From Lachnospiraceae bacterium (GTDB taxonomy: Bacteria > Bacillota > Clostridia > Lachnospirales > Lachnospiraceae): a stretch of DNA of 42,989 nt. The stretch is taken from positions 1-42,989 of the forward strand of contig CAAGJU010000190.1 of NCBI GenBank assembly GCA_900770225.1, read 5' to 3'. Below the pieces are notes generated by a model, which was given only the letters and a program-made list of their open reading frames with translations, made no database searches and was not told the origin of the DNA. Shown piece by piece: positions 17,319-25,830 of the stretch. Position 1 is the stretch's first letter, and every line of letters begins with the position of its first letter. A program made the position numbers and the translations under genes.

Positions 17319-18350
17319 ATGGAAACAGTGTCGGGTAGAAGACCATCTGAGTTGACAGGAAGTCCGGGTAGGAAGATGAGAAAAATGCGTGCCAGGGTGA
17401 TAAAAAAGTTCACATCCGCCGAAGGTATGACAATCCTGATCGCTCTGCTTTTCTTCATGATGTGTGCAGTGGTCGGGTCGATTATCCTGACGGCTGCAAC
17501 GGCGGCGAGCGGCCGGCTCAGCAGTCTGAGAAAAGAAGAAAAGGGATATTACGCTGCAGGTTCTGTGGCGCAGTTCCTGGAGGACAGCATTGAGGGAGCA
17601 ACGTTTCAGAAAAGCCAGACAGATGATCAGGATCCGATTTATACCATGAACGGAGAGACTGTGGTGAAAGCGGATCAGTCGAGCGACGCACTGATTAATC
17701 TGATATTGAATACGCAGGAGGATACGGATGTAACCTATGCAATGACGGCAGCTCCAACAAACAGTGCTTCTTCCGATAATACAATTAAGGCAGATATAAA
17801 GATGCAGCGCACGGATGGTTATCAGATCAGGGCAGTGATTACTACTGCGGATGGTTATAAACTGTCGCTCGTGATTCCTTACAACATCGATACCCAGACG
17901 ATTACCAACACGGAGAACGTGAGCGGTGGGACATCTTCAACCGGAGGAGGAACCTCAACAACCGGAGAAGAGGGAACCTCAACAACCGGAGGAGGAACCT
18001 CAACGACCGGAGAGGGCGGAAACTCAACAACCGGAGAAGGGGGAACCTCAACAACTGGAGATGCGGGAACCCCGTCTTCTGACGATACACCATCCCCATC
18101 TGCTGGTGATAATGCAACGCAGCCTCTTGTCGGTGAAGAATCGCCTTCATCCACCACGGAAGCACCTGCTTCCACTGAAACATCTCCTGCAGCGGGAACA
18201 GGCACCGGTGAGGGTGGTGGCGTTTCAACATCTCCTGCTGGTGATGGCGGTGGATCGGTGACCTCCGGCAGTCAAACGACGACTGTGGTACATGTGACGA
18301 CGATAACGACGGTTACCTGGTCCGGCGGTCGCATTACGGCTACAGGCTGA
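17319..18350 (+). CDS. PilX/GspK-like minor pilin with Gly/Thr-rich repeat region
   Basis: The product has 343 residues from the ATG at 17319 (GGAAG site 6 nt upstream). ATGs at 17376 and 17385 are alternatives; the last has AGGAAG at 9-nt spacing. A basic leader ending SAEG precedes MTILIALLFFMMCAVVG, a prepilin cleavage site and helix with Ile instead of Glu at +5, as in tip pilins of the GspK/PilX type. A globular part follows. From about residue 200 to the end is low-complexity sequence with repeated GTSTTGE units, then Pro/Ser/Thr- and Gly-rich stretches. It is the first gene of the pilus cluster. The Thr/Ser density would suit O-glycosylation, which is speculation. Confidence 0.72.
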   Translation: METVSGRRPSELTGSPGRKMRKMRARVIKKFTSAEGMTILIALLFFMMCAVVGSIILTAATAASGRLSSLRKEEKGYYAAGSVAQFLEDSIEGATFQKSQTDDQDPIYTMNGETVVKADQSSDALINLILNTQEDTDVTYAMTAAPTNSASSDNTIKADIKMQRTDGYQIRAVITTADGYKLSLVIPYNIDTQTITNTENVSGGTSSTGGGTSTTGEEGTSTTGGGTSTTGEGGNSTTGEGGTSTTGDAGTPSSDDTPSPSAGDNATQPLVGEESPSSTTEAPASTETSPAAGTGTGEGGGVSTSPAGDGGGSVTSGSQTTTVVHVTTITTVTWSGGRITATG

Positions 18351-18457
18351 GGACAGCATACAGAAAGATAACCGACATTCATGCCGCATCACCTATGTAG
18401 CATGCCTGCTGTTACTGCTTTCAGTTGTATATGCAGAAGCAACGTACAGGAGGTGTG

Positions 18458-18991
18458 ATGCCTGAAGAATTTCGGGAGAGAATGACGGGAAGGGATGACA
18501 GATTTATGCGAAAGATGAGGCGGGTTCAACCGCAAAGGCGGTTACGGCTGTTGAAAAAAATACGACAGCTGATGCTGAAAGAGCAGCGGAGAGAAACGGC
18601 TGCACAGATCGTTCCCGGCCGCCTGAAGAATTCAGCCGGTGAATCACTGGCGGAGGCTCTGGTGGCGGTTCTGATCATGGCTTTCGGCGCATTGATGCTG
18701 GCTTCCATGGTACAGAGCTCCACGCGGGTTGTGCTGACATCGAATACAGGCATGACGAAGGTTTACAACGCCGAGGCAGAGGCGGAGAAATTTCTGGGTG
18801 GCAGCAACAACAGTAATCCCGGTACGAGAAATATCAGCGCCGGAACGGTTACCATGACGGGACCTTCCAATGCGAGTATGACACAGATAGGAGGGACAAA
18901 ACTCGACAGCTCGGGTTCCGGTGTTCAGATCTACCATGATGGCTATTCGAATATCACAGCTTTTCGCACGACGAAGCCGCTTGGTGGTTGA
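18458..18991 (+). CDS. PilV-like minor prepilin with a very long leader
   Basis: The start at 18458 has a perfect AGGAGG (18448-18453), so the 177-residue product is well supported. A highly basic leader of about 61 residues ends in NSAG and is followed by ESLAEALVAVLIMAFGALML, a prepilin helix with Glu at +5. Leaders in type IV prepilins are usually under 30 residues. The +1 residue would be Glu rather than Phe or Met; I recall GESLxETLVALLI-type prepilins in other Clostridia. The mature domain is short (about 115 residues) and rich in Ser, Thr, Asn and Gly. It lies between the PilX-like and PilW-like genes, as minor pilins commonly do. Confidence 0.75.
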   Translation: MPEEFRERMTGRDDRFMRKMRRVQPQRRLRLLKKIRQLMLKEQRRETAAQIVPGRLKNSAGESLAEALVAVLIMAFGALMLASMVQSSTRVVLTSNTGMTKVYNAEAEAEKFLGGSNNSNPGTRNISAGTVTMTGPSNASMTQIGGTKLDSSGSGVQIYHDGYSNITAFRTTKPLGG

Positions 18992-19058
18992 AAAGAAAAG
19001 GAAAGCAGCACGTGAATATATATGGTTTACTGTGCATGAATAACAAGAGGTTTACTGC

Positions 19059-19856
19059 GTGATGAACATTTTTTTCAGAACGTTAAGAAAAAAATGCATA
19101 CGAAAGACGCGAAACAGGCGGGGTTTTTCCCTGGCTGAGATGCTGGTGACGCTGATGATCATCGGCCTGGTGACAGCTGCGATCGCCGGCGGGGCAGGCG
19201 TGGTGCAGAACGTCTACCGGAATATTACGGTCAAGGCAAATGCGGAGGTCGCCGAGTCGACAGCCATCAAGGCGCTGCAGGGGTATATGCGCTATGCCGG
19301 TTCCTATTCAGCTGGCACTTCCGGCGGAGAAACATCCGGTACCAATGCCGGACAGTCCGGTTCCGGCGGAGAATCATCCGGTACCAATGCCGGACAGTCC
19401 GGTTCCGGCGGGGAGCAGGCGAGTGGAACATCTGCCGGCGGTACCTTCGTGGATGTGAATACGGGATACAAAATGCGTGTTTACAATAATACAGCTGTCA
19501 CGCCGGCCAGAGTTTATATTCAGTATTACTACAACATGCCGTCAGGCACGTCCACGCCGGGTGCTGGCGAGGGCGCGGGTACAGGTTCGAACAGCCCGGG
19601 CAGTGATATGACGCAGCCGCTGATCCCGGACGCCGCCTTTGGTACGACGCTGGGCTCCGATCTGGAGATGTACATGGTGCCATATGCTTCTATTGAGGAT
19701 ACGGCGACAGCATCTACATACAGAAAGAATGCTCTTGGTGACATGCCGGCGATGGATGGAAACGGTACATTTTCCTTCGGACTGGTTGTGCTGAACGGCG
19801 ATACGGTGATGGCGCAGGAGAAGGTTGTTATCCATTCGCTCAATGCAGGGAGTTGA
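19059..19856 (+). CDS. PilW/GspJ-like minor prepilin with Gly/Ser repeat insertion
   Basis: The product has 265 residues. The start is GTG at 19059 (AAGAGG 8 nt upstream) or the adjacent ATG at 19062. A basic leader ends in RNRRG and is followed by FSLAEMLVTLMIIGLVTAAI, a classic prepilin site with Phe at +1 and Glu at +5. An insertion at about residues 88-128 contains two copies of a 14-residue Gly/Ser unit, and another Gly/Ser-rich loop lies at about 166-185. The rest looks like a beta-rich pilin head. It closes the minor-pilin trio. A 261-nt gap with degenerate repeats separates it from pilB. Confidence 0.8.
   Translation: MMNIFFRTLRKKCIRKTRNRRGFSLAEMLVTLMIIGLVTAAIAGGAGVVQNVYRNITVKANAEVAESTAIKALQGYMRYAGSYSAGTSGGETSGTNAGQSGSGGESSGTNAGQSGSGGEQASGTSAGGTFVDVNTGYKMRVYNNTAVTPARVYIQYYYNMPSGTSTPGAGEGAGTGSNSPGSDMTQPLIPDAAFGTTLGSDLEMYMVPYASIEDTATASTYRKNALGDMPAMDGNGTFSFGLVVLNGDTVMAQEKVVIHSLNAGS
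19324..19407 (+). repeat. Two 42-bp tandem repeats in the PilW-like gene
   Basis: Two nearly identical 42-bp units (starting GGCGGAGAA and ending GGTTCC) encode 14 residues each (GGETSGTNAGQSGS type). A partial third unit follows. The length keeps the reading frame. Confidence 0.85.
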
Positions 19857-19896
19857 GATGCCAGGAGTTGAACCGCTCACGCAGCACAAGTCAGCA

Positions 19897-20012
19897 GCAC
19901 CGGACTCCCTGACAGTTGAAATAAGTGGTTGAGGCTGAATAACGGGAACCAGATGCACTGGACTCCCGGATATTTGAGATACGTGGCTGAATGCAGCTGC
20001 ACAGCGGGAAGC
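19897..20012 (+). repeat. Degenerate 58-bp direct repeat upstream of pilB
   Basis: Two diverged copies start with GCACCGGACTCCC (19897) and GCACTGGACTCCC (19955) and continue with similar words (TTGA, GTGG, TGA). They fill much of the 261-nt gap between the PilW-like gene and pilB. No ORF or known regulatory element was recognised there. Confidence 0.5.
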
Positions 20013-20117
20013 TGCAGGGCGCGTAGCGGTCCGGTTATCATACTTATGACATCTACATCATCTGATGGAGATTTGTAACGATATAAAAGAAGACAGCTTG
20101 CAGAGGAAAGTGAGAAC

Positions 20118-21797
20118 ATGAAGAATAAACGATTGGGCGATATGCTCATGTCGCAGGGATATATCACAGAGGAACAGCTTGGAGAGGCACTTGCCAGGCA
20201 GAAAGCCAACGGCAAGCGTCTCGGACAGGAGCTGATCGATGACGGCTACATTACAGAGGATCAGCTGATCGATACACTCCGTGTGCAGCTCGGCATTGAC
20301 TACATCGATCTGTCAAAGACGGATATCGAACCATCGATGTCCAAATATGTGCCGAAGGCGCTGGCGAAGAAGGAAGTCATCGTTCCGGTCAGGGTGTCAA
20401 GGGATACGCTGTTTCTGGCCATGGCTGATCCGCTGAACTTCGTTGCTCTTGAAGAGGCGCATGATACATCCAAGAAAAAGATCGTCCCGATGATCGCCAC
20501 GCGGGCTGCCATCGACCATGCCATCAACGTGCTCTACGGCAATGAGGGCGCTGCCGAGGCCATGGCGCAGATGCGTGCCGAGGCGGGGTTTACGCAGGAT
20601 GAGATCAAAACAGCCGACGAGACCGAGGAAAATGCGGACGCACCGACGATCCGTCTGGTGAATTCAATCATCGAGCGTGCCGTCAATGAGAAGGCATCGG
20701 ATATTCACGTGGAGCCCACGGAGGACGAGATGATCATCCGCATGAGAATCGACGGCAGACTCCACAAAGTGCTCACGGTGCCGAAGGACCTGCGGGACGC
20801 TGTTGTTTCGCGTCTGAAGGTCATGGGCCGGATGAATATCGTTGAAAAAAGAATTCCTCAGGACGGCCGCGCGGTGATCCGGCTGAAGGACCATGAGATC
20901 GATCTCCGTCTTTCCACGCTTCCGACCATCTACGGCGAAAAAGTCGTGGTCCGTCTCCTCGGTACAGAGGGGCAGATGCTCACCCGCAAGGGTATCGGCA
21001 TTCCGGATTCGGAGAATAAAAAGCTGGACAAACTGCTCGCCAATACGAGCGGTGTCATCATGATCGTGGGTCCTACCGGTTCCGGTAAATCCTCGACCAT
21101 GTATGCGCTGATGCAGGAGCTGCTCTCCGAGAGCACCAACCTGATCACACTAGAGGACCCGGTCGAGTACCACATCGCCGGCGCCACCCAGGTGCAGATC
21201 AATGAGAAGGTCGGCCTCACATTTGCCAGCGGCCTCCGATCTATCCTGCGTCAGGACCCGGATATCATCTGCGTCGGCGAGATCCGTGACGGCGAGACCG
21301 CCGAGATCGCCATGCGTGCGGCTATGACCGGACACCTGGTTATCACGACCATCCATACGGAGGACGCCGTTTCGGCCATCGACCGTCTGAAGGACATGGG
21401 CGTGGCACCCTACCTGATCTCCGCCGGCCTGCGTGGCATCATCTCCCAGCGTCTGCTGCGGAGAGTCTGCACGCACTGCAAGGAAGAGTACACACCCGAC
21501 GAGGGAAAAATAGAGCTGTCGAAGATCAGGAATTATCCCGGCCGGAAATTTTATCACGGCCGAGGCTGCGATTACTGCTATGGCAGCGGCTACAGAGGCC
21601 GAATCGGTGTGTTTGAGGTTCTGACGATGAATGACGAGCTCCGGCACTGTATCACGTCGGGCGGCGACAAGCAGGAATTCACCCGGCTCGCCGAGCAGAC
21701 GGACTATGTGCCGATGCTGCGCAATGCCGACGATCTCGTGGAACAGGGCATCACGACGGTGGAGGAGATCATCCGTACTATCAGTATCGGAGACTGA
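20118..21797 (+). CDS. pilB: Type IV pilus extension ATPase PilB with N-terminal MshEN c-di-GMP-binding motifs
   Basis: The product has 559 residues. The N-terminus has two 24-residue MshEN motifs, R5-Q28 and R34-Q57, separated by five residues. Both keep the Arg-Leu-Gly start, the Leu at +5, the Gly at +9, the QL pair and the final Gln. In MshE-type ATPases this tandem binds c-di-GMP. Walker A is GPTGSGKS (318-325), the Asp-box/Walker B region contains GEIRDGETAEIAMRAAMTGH, and the tetracysteine zinc site has CTHC and CDYC. PilB is the cytoplasmic hexamer that drives pilus assembly with PilC and PilM/N/O. A GAGGAAAGTGAG region precedes the ATG. The 3' end is duplicated just downstream. Confidence 0.96.
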   Translation: MKNKRLGDMLMSQGYITEEQLGEALARQKANGKRLGQELIDDGYITEDQLIDTLRVQLGIDYIDLSKTDIEPSMSKYVPKALAKKEVIVPVRVSRDTLFLAMADPLNFVALEEAHDTSKKKIVPMIATRAAIDHAINVLYGNEGAAEAMAQMRAEAGFTQDEIKTADETEENADAPTIRLVNSIIERAVNEKASDIHVEPTEDEMIIRMRIDGRLHKVLTVPKDLRDAVVSRLKVMGRMNIVEKRIPQDGRAVIRLKDHEIDLRLSTLPTIYGEKVVVRLLGTEGQMLTRKGIGIPDSENKKLDKLLANTSGVIMIVGPTGSGKSSTMYALMQELLSESTNLITLEDPVEYHIAGATQVQINEKVGLTFASGLRSILRQDPDIICVGEIRDGETAEIAMRAAMTGHLVITTIHTEDAVSAIDRLKDMGVAPYLISAGLRGIISQRLLRRVCTHCKEEYTPDEGKIELSKIRNYPGRKFYHGRGCDYCYGSGYRGRIGVFEVLTMNDELRHCITSGGDKQEFTRLAEQTDYVPMLRNADDLVEQGITTVEEIIRTISIGD

Positions 21798-21849
21798 CAG
21801 CCATCAGGGGCACATTTTGCCATCAGTATCGGAGACTGACAGCCATCAG
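21780..21849 (+). repeat. Duplicated 3' end of pilB
   Basis: A perfect 28-bp sequence at 21780-21807, covering the last pilB codons and stop, is repeated at 21822-21849 (42-bp period). The intervening and following bases are also similar (GGGCACATTTTG against AGACACAGTTTG). This is a recent tandem duplication outside the reading frame. Confidence 0.85.
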
Positions 21850-21923
21850 AGACACAGTTTGAGCTGGATTACAGAAAATGCGTACTGATTCGGTTTTTCG
21901 GATCAGGCGGGAGGAAAAGGCAG

Positions 21924-23303
21924 ATGGGTAATTTTTCTTCGGATTATCTGCAGGAACTGAATCGTATGAACGGAGCGCCGGCAGGTGGCATGGAGACGGA
22001 TGACGATGCCATGCAGGACCGCAGTCAGTTTGACGATACGGCGGAAGCGCTGAGCGTGAGCCGGCTCATCCGGAAGGCCGCCGACAGAGGCGCATCGGAT
22101 GTGCATCTCATCAAAGGGCTGCATCCCAAATGCCGACTGGACGGACAGCTGCTGGATCTGGATGATCGCGTGCTCTCGCACGCGGACTGCGAATCCATTG
22201 CAAGGCGTCTGGCCGGACGGTATTACGATCAGGTATCGGAGATCGGTGAGCTCGATCTGGCACTGACGATTGCCGGCGAGCGTGTCCGTATCAACCTTTT
22301 CCGCCAGCAGGGCAGTGTATCCGCCGCACTCAGAATCCTGTCCGACAGGATACCGGAGCTGGAGACGCTGGGACTTCCGGAGGTCGTCTATGATTTTCCC
22401 CGCTACAACAAGGGCATCGTCCTTGTGACGGGTGAGACGGGAAGTGGTAAATCGACCACGCTGGCGGCGCTTCTGGACCGCATCAATCACACGCGGCAGG
22501 AGCACATCGTCACGCTGGAGGACCCGATCGAGTACATCTACAAACCGGATAAGTGTATCATCAACCAGAGGGAGATCGGCAAGGACACAAGAAGCTACGA
22601 CGACGGACTGCGCGCTGTGCTCCGTGAGGACCCCGATATCATCCTGATCGGCGAGATGCGTGACCCGACGACCATCGAGACGGCGCTCATGGCATCGGAG
22701 ACCGGCCACCTTGTTTTTGCCACGCTGCATACCAATTCCGCCGTCGATTCCGTCGACCGAATGGTGGGCGTGTTCCCGGAGGAGAGGCAGCCGCAGATCC
22801 GCATGGAGCTCTCCACGTCGCTGAAGGCAGTGCTCTCCCAGCAGCTGCTGCTCCGCGCGGGCGGCAAGGGCAGAATCCTCGCCTGTGAGGTCATGATCGC
22901 GACACCGTCGATCCGCAATCTCATCCGCGAGGGCAAGACGCCGCAGATGCAGTCAGCCATGATGACGGCGGCAGCCGAGGGAAGTATTACCATGGATAAC
23001 TTCCTACTCCGCCTGGTCGATGAGCATAAGATCACGCCGCAGACCGCATACGAGGCCTGCAATGACCGGGTTTATTTCAAAAAGCAGTGCCCGGAGGTCG
23101 ATATGACTTCGGATTACGGTACGATGTCCGGCAGCAGGATGTCAGGGGCAGCCGGTTCCGGCAGCACCATGTCGGGCAGCAACATGACGGGCGACGGAAT
23201 GTCTGCCGGCAGCGCAGGACGTGATCCCGTGCGGGATGGCAGCACCGGAAGCGGCACGGGAGACAATACGGTTCGTCAGAAGAGTGTGTTCCGCTTCCGC
23301 TGA
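21924..23303 (+). CDS. pilT: Type IV pilus retraction ATPase PilT with Gly/Ser/Met-rich tail
   Basis: The product has 459 residues, longer than usual for PilT (about 350). Walker A is GETGSGKS (170-177). Other family signs are ITLEDPIEY-like sequence (VTLEDPIEYIY), GEMRDPTTIETALMASETGHL and the PilT-specific SIRNLIREGK near 330. PilT powers pilus retraction, so twitching motility is possible. About 40 N-terminal residues precede the core. The last 60-65 residues are low complexity with MSGS-like units and are not part of the ATPase. GGGAGG lies about 9 nt before the ATG. It forms an operon with pilB upstream and pilC downstream. Confidence 0.95.
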   Translation: MGNFSSDYLQELNRMNGAPAGGMETDDDAMQDRSQFDDTAEALSVSRLIRKAADRGASDVHLIKGLHPKCRLDGQLLDLDDRVLSHADCESIARRLAGRYYDQVSEIGELDLALTIAGERVRINLFRQQGSVSAALRILSDRIPELETLGLPEVVYDFPRYNKGIVLVTGETGSGKSTTLAALLDRINHTRQEHIVTLEDPIEYIYKPDKCIINQREIGKDTRSYDDGLRAVLREDPDIILIGEMRDPTTIETALMASETGHLVFATLHTNSAVDSVDRMVGVFPEERQPQIRMELSTSLKAVLSQQLLLRAGGKGRILACEVMIATPSIRNLIREGKTPQMQSAMMTAAAEGSITMDNFLLRLVDEHKITPQTAYEACNDRVYFKKQCPEVDMTSDYGTMSGSRMSGAAGSGSTMSGSNMTGDGMSAGSAGRDPVRDGSTGSGTGDNTVRQKSVFRFR

Positions 23304-23372
23304 TCGTGAATGTTTAACACTTTGTCTGTAGAACGTATTTCTGCCATATATTTTCTGTGCGGTATGAAAACG

Positions 23373-23535
23373 GACAGATGTGATATCAGGGACGAATGCG
23401 GCATCACAGGCGGAGGCAACATGACAGGTATATGCGACAGACAGATGGCGAATGCATGTGAAGCGTCACGGAATAAACTTTCCAACCTGATGGCGCTGAG
23501 TCGCAGACAGATGGCGAATGAATGCAAAGCGTCAC
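23373..23535 (+). repeat. Three degenerate 66-67-bp direct repeats between pilT and pilC
   Basis: The word GACAGATG recurs at 23373, 23440 and 23506. The last two copies share 34-35 bp almost exactly (CAGACAGATGGCGAATG, then AAGCGTCAC). The third copy reaches to 20 nt before the pilC start. They fill the 251-nt gap. An 80-codon frame (23310-23552) spans them without a ribosome binding site and is probably not a gene. Confidence 0.65.
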
Positions 23536-23554
23536 TGCTATCGGGGGTATAAAG

Positions 23555-24772
23555 ATGCAGACATACAGTTACAGGGCGATCGGCCCTGACGGCAAGCCCA
23601 CGCGTGGCATTGTTCAGGCCACGGATGAATATCAGGCGGCTGAGAAGATCCGCCAGACCAATCCGATCATCACGGAGATCTCTGTGGTGAAGGAAAAATC
23701 AGGCGGTATTCTGAGCATGGATATCGGCCGCAAGGCCAAGGTCACGCATCAGCAGCTTTCCATTATGTGCTCACAGTTTTCCATCATGCTGAGATCAGGT
23801 ATTCCGATCGCGCGCTGTATCGATATGATCGCTGATCAGACGGATGATAAAAAGCTGAGGGACATCCTGAAAAATGTGGCTGAGGATGTATCACAGGGCA
23901 GCAGCGTGGCGACATCCTTCGAGAGAGACGGCAAGGGCGTGTTCCCGATCACTTTTATCGAGACGGTCCGCGCCGGAGAACTTGCCGGTACGATCGAGAA
24001 CTCTTTTCAGAAGATGAAGGTCTACTACGAGAAGAGCTTCAAGAATCAGGAAAAAATCAAGCAGGCGATGACCTATCCGATCTTCGTCGTGATTGTCGCC
24101 ATCATCGTGCTGATCGTCGTCATGGTCAAGGTTATTCCGACGCTCGCCGAGACATTCTCCTCGATGGGCGGGGAACTGCCGATGATGACGCAGATCATGA
24201 TCGCCATATCGAACTTCTTCGCGCGCTGGTGGATCCTGATGGCTGCCGTTGTTCTCGGCATCGTGCTGGCTGTGCAGGCCTTCAACAGAACACCGAAGGG
24301 CCGCATCACGCACGGAAAGTTCCAGCTTCGCATGCCCATCCTCGGAAAAATAAATGTCATGAATGGCTCTGCGCAGTTTGCGGACACCATGTCCGTCATG
24401 CTGGCCTCCGGCCTGACCGTGAACCACGCGATCGAGGTGACGGCGAAGGTCATGGACAACGCCGTTCTCAGTGATGACGTGGCTTCCATGCAGGGTATGA
24501 TCGAGGGAGGACACTCGCTCGGCGAGTGTATCCAGAAGACACAGTATTTCCCCGAACAGCTCAAGCAGATGACGGCGATCGGTGAGGAAACCGGTGAACT
24601 GGACGCGACGCTGGAGACGATCGGTGAATTCTATAACAACGAGGCCGACCACCTGACGACGCAGGCACTTAACAAGCTCGAGCCGACCATGCTGGTGCTC
24701 CTCGCGATCTTCGCGGGATTCATCGTTATCTCGATCTACCTGCCGATGTTCACGATGTACAACCTGTTCTGA
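23555..24772 (+). CDS. pilC: Type IV pilus inner-membrane platform protein PilC
   Basis: The product has 405 residues from the ATG at 23555, chosen because GGGGGT lies about 7 nt upstream and MQTYSYRAIGPDGKPTRG is the family start. It has the duplicated GspF/PilC layout: a cytoplasmic half with LSIMCSQFSIMLRSGIPI, a central membrane region (IFVVIVAIIVLIVVMVKVI near 175), a second cytoplasmic half (FADTMSVMLASGLTVNHAIE) and a C-terminal helix. PilC couples the PilB/PilT motors to the pilus base. It is followed after 14 nt by pilD. Confidence 0.95.
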   Translation: MQTYSYRAIGPDGKPTRGIVQATDEYQAAEKIRQTNPIITEISVVKEKSGGILSMDIGRKAKVTHQQLSIMCSQFSIMLRSGIPIARCIDMIADQTDDKKLRDILKNVAEDVSQGSSVATSFERDGKGVFPITFIETVRAGELAGTIENSFQKMKVYYEKSFKNQEKIKQAMTYPIFVVIVAIIVLIVVMVKVIPTLAETFSSMGGELPMMTQIMIAISNFFARWWILMAAVVLGIVLAVQAFNRTPKGRITHGKFQLRMPILGKINVMNGSAQFADTMSVMLASGLTVNHAIEVTAKVMDNAVLSDDVASMQGMIEGGHSLGECIQKTQYFPEQLKQMTAIGEETGELDATLETIGEFYNNEADHLTTQALNKLEPTMLVLLAIFAGFIVISIYLPMFTMYNLF

Positions 24773-24786
24773 TCGGAGATAGTGCT

Positions 24787-25641
24787 TTGACATATTTGCA
24801 GATTTACGAAGATGTCCTTGCCCTGGTGCTGGGCGCGGTCTTCGGAAGCTTTATCAACTGCATGGCGTGGCGCATCGTACACCATGAGAGCGTACTGAAG
24901 GGACGAAGCCATTGCGCGACGTGCGGCCATCCGCTCGGCGCCGGTGACCTGGTTCCCATCTTCAGCTATATTTGCCTGAAGGGGCGCTGCCGTTACTGCG
25001 GTGAAAAAATATCGCCGCGCTACATGATCGTCGAGGTTCTGAACGCCTGCGCGTTTCTGGGGATCGCCATCCGCTATCCGCTGGTGCCGGAGAATCTGAT
25101 CCGGACGAGTGTCATCTCCCCGCTGGAGCCGGTGGTCCCGTCGGGGCTGGCCGCGGCGATGCCGGTGGACCTGTCGTTCATCCGCTGGATGGCGCTCGTC
25201 TGCGTACTGCTAGGGCTTTCGCTCGTCGATCTGGACAGTCAGGAGATTCCTGACAGATTTCCAGTCGCGGGCATCATCATCTGGGCGGCGACGCTGCCGC
25301 TGATGCCTGAGAGCATCAGCCTGCAGCTGAAGGAAGGACTCATCGGCGCCGCACTGATCGGCGGCGGCCTGCTGGTTGTCTCGCTGCTGTTCGATAAGAT
25401 CAGCGGCAAGGAAGGACTCGGTGGCGGCGACATCAAGCTGTTTTTTGTGACCGGCCTGTACTTCGGCCCGTGGACAGGACTGTTTCACCTGATCCTGTCC
25501 TGTATCGTCGGCCTGATCTTTGTGGCCGTCATGAAGGAGAAAAAAATTCCGTTCGGACCTGCCATCTCCATTGCGGCGTATATCTGCATACTGTGGGGAA
25601 GCAGTTTCATGAGCTGGTATTTCGGGCTGCTCGGCATCTGA
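24787..25641 (+). CDS. pilD: Prepilin peptidase / N-methyltransferase PilD
   Basis: The product has 284 residues, starting with TTG at 24787 (GGAG 8 nt upstream). It is a polytopic membrane aspartyl protease that removes leaders from the prepilins of this cluster and methylates the new N-terminus. The N-terminal zinc-binding cysteines are C43, C46, C68 and C71. The two catalytic Asp are D148 (LVDLDSQEIPD) and D215 (GGGDIK), 67 residues apart, as in type IV prepilin peptidases. The methyltransferase part is present, judging by the zinc site and length. A 189-nt gap follows before pilM. A 36-codon frame starting at the stop codon (25641-25751) has no good ribosome binding site. Confidence 0.95.
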   Translation: MTYLQIYEDVLALVLGAVFGSFINCMAWRIVHHESVLKGRSHCATCGHPLGAGDLVPIFSYICLKGRCRYCGEKISPRYMIVEVLNACAFLGIAIRYPLVPENLIRTSVISPLEPVVPSGLAAAMPVDLSFIRWMALVCVLLGLSLVDLDSQEIPDRFPVAGIIIWAATLPLMPESISLQLKEGLIGAALIGGGLLVVSLLFDKISGKEGLGGGDIKLFFVTGLYFGPWTGLFHLILSCIVGLIFVAVMKEKKIPFGPAISIAAYICILWGSSFMSWYFGLLGI

Positions 25642-25830
25642 TGAACGCCGACGAAAGTGTTCCGCTGAACGGACGGCCGGTCTCAGGGACAAACGGACAG
25701 AAAAACACAGCCCGTTCTAAGGAAGATAGGATGAAACGGCAGTCTGGGTAATGACATAAGCATGAAACTGAGGCTCGGACAGATCAGCTGACAAAGAAGA
25801 GCGGCACAAAACAGAAAAAGGAGAGATCTC

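Noticed and set aside
23310..23552. 80-codon + strand frame between pilT and pilC
   Set aside because: No ribosome binding site; it consists mostly of the 66-bp repeats and ends at the pilC start.
25641..25751. 36-codon frame starting at the pilD stop codon
   Set aside because: The TGATG overlap is suggestive, but there is no good Shine-Dalgarno and the peptide is hydrophilic without recognisable features.
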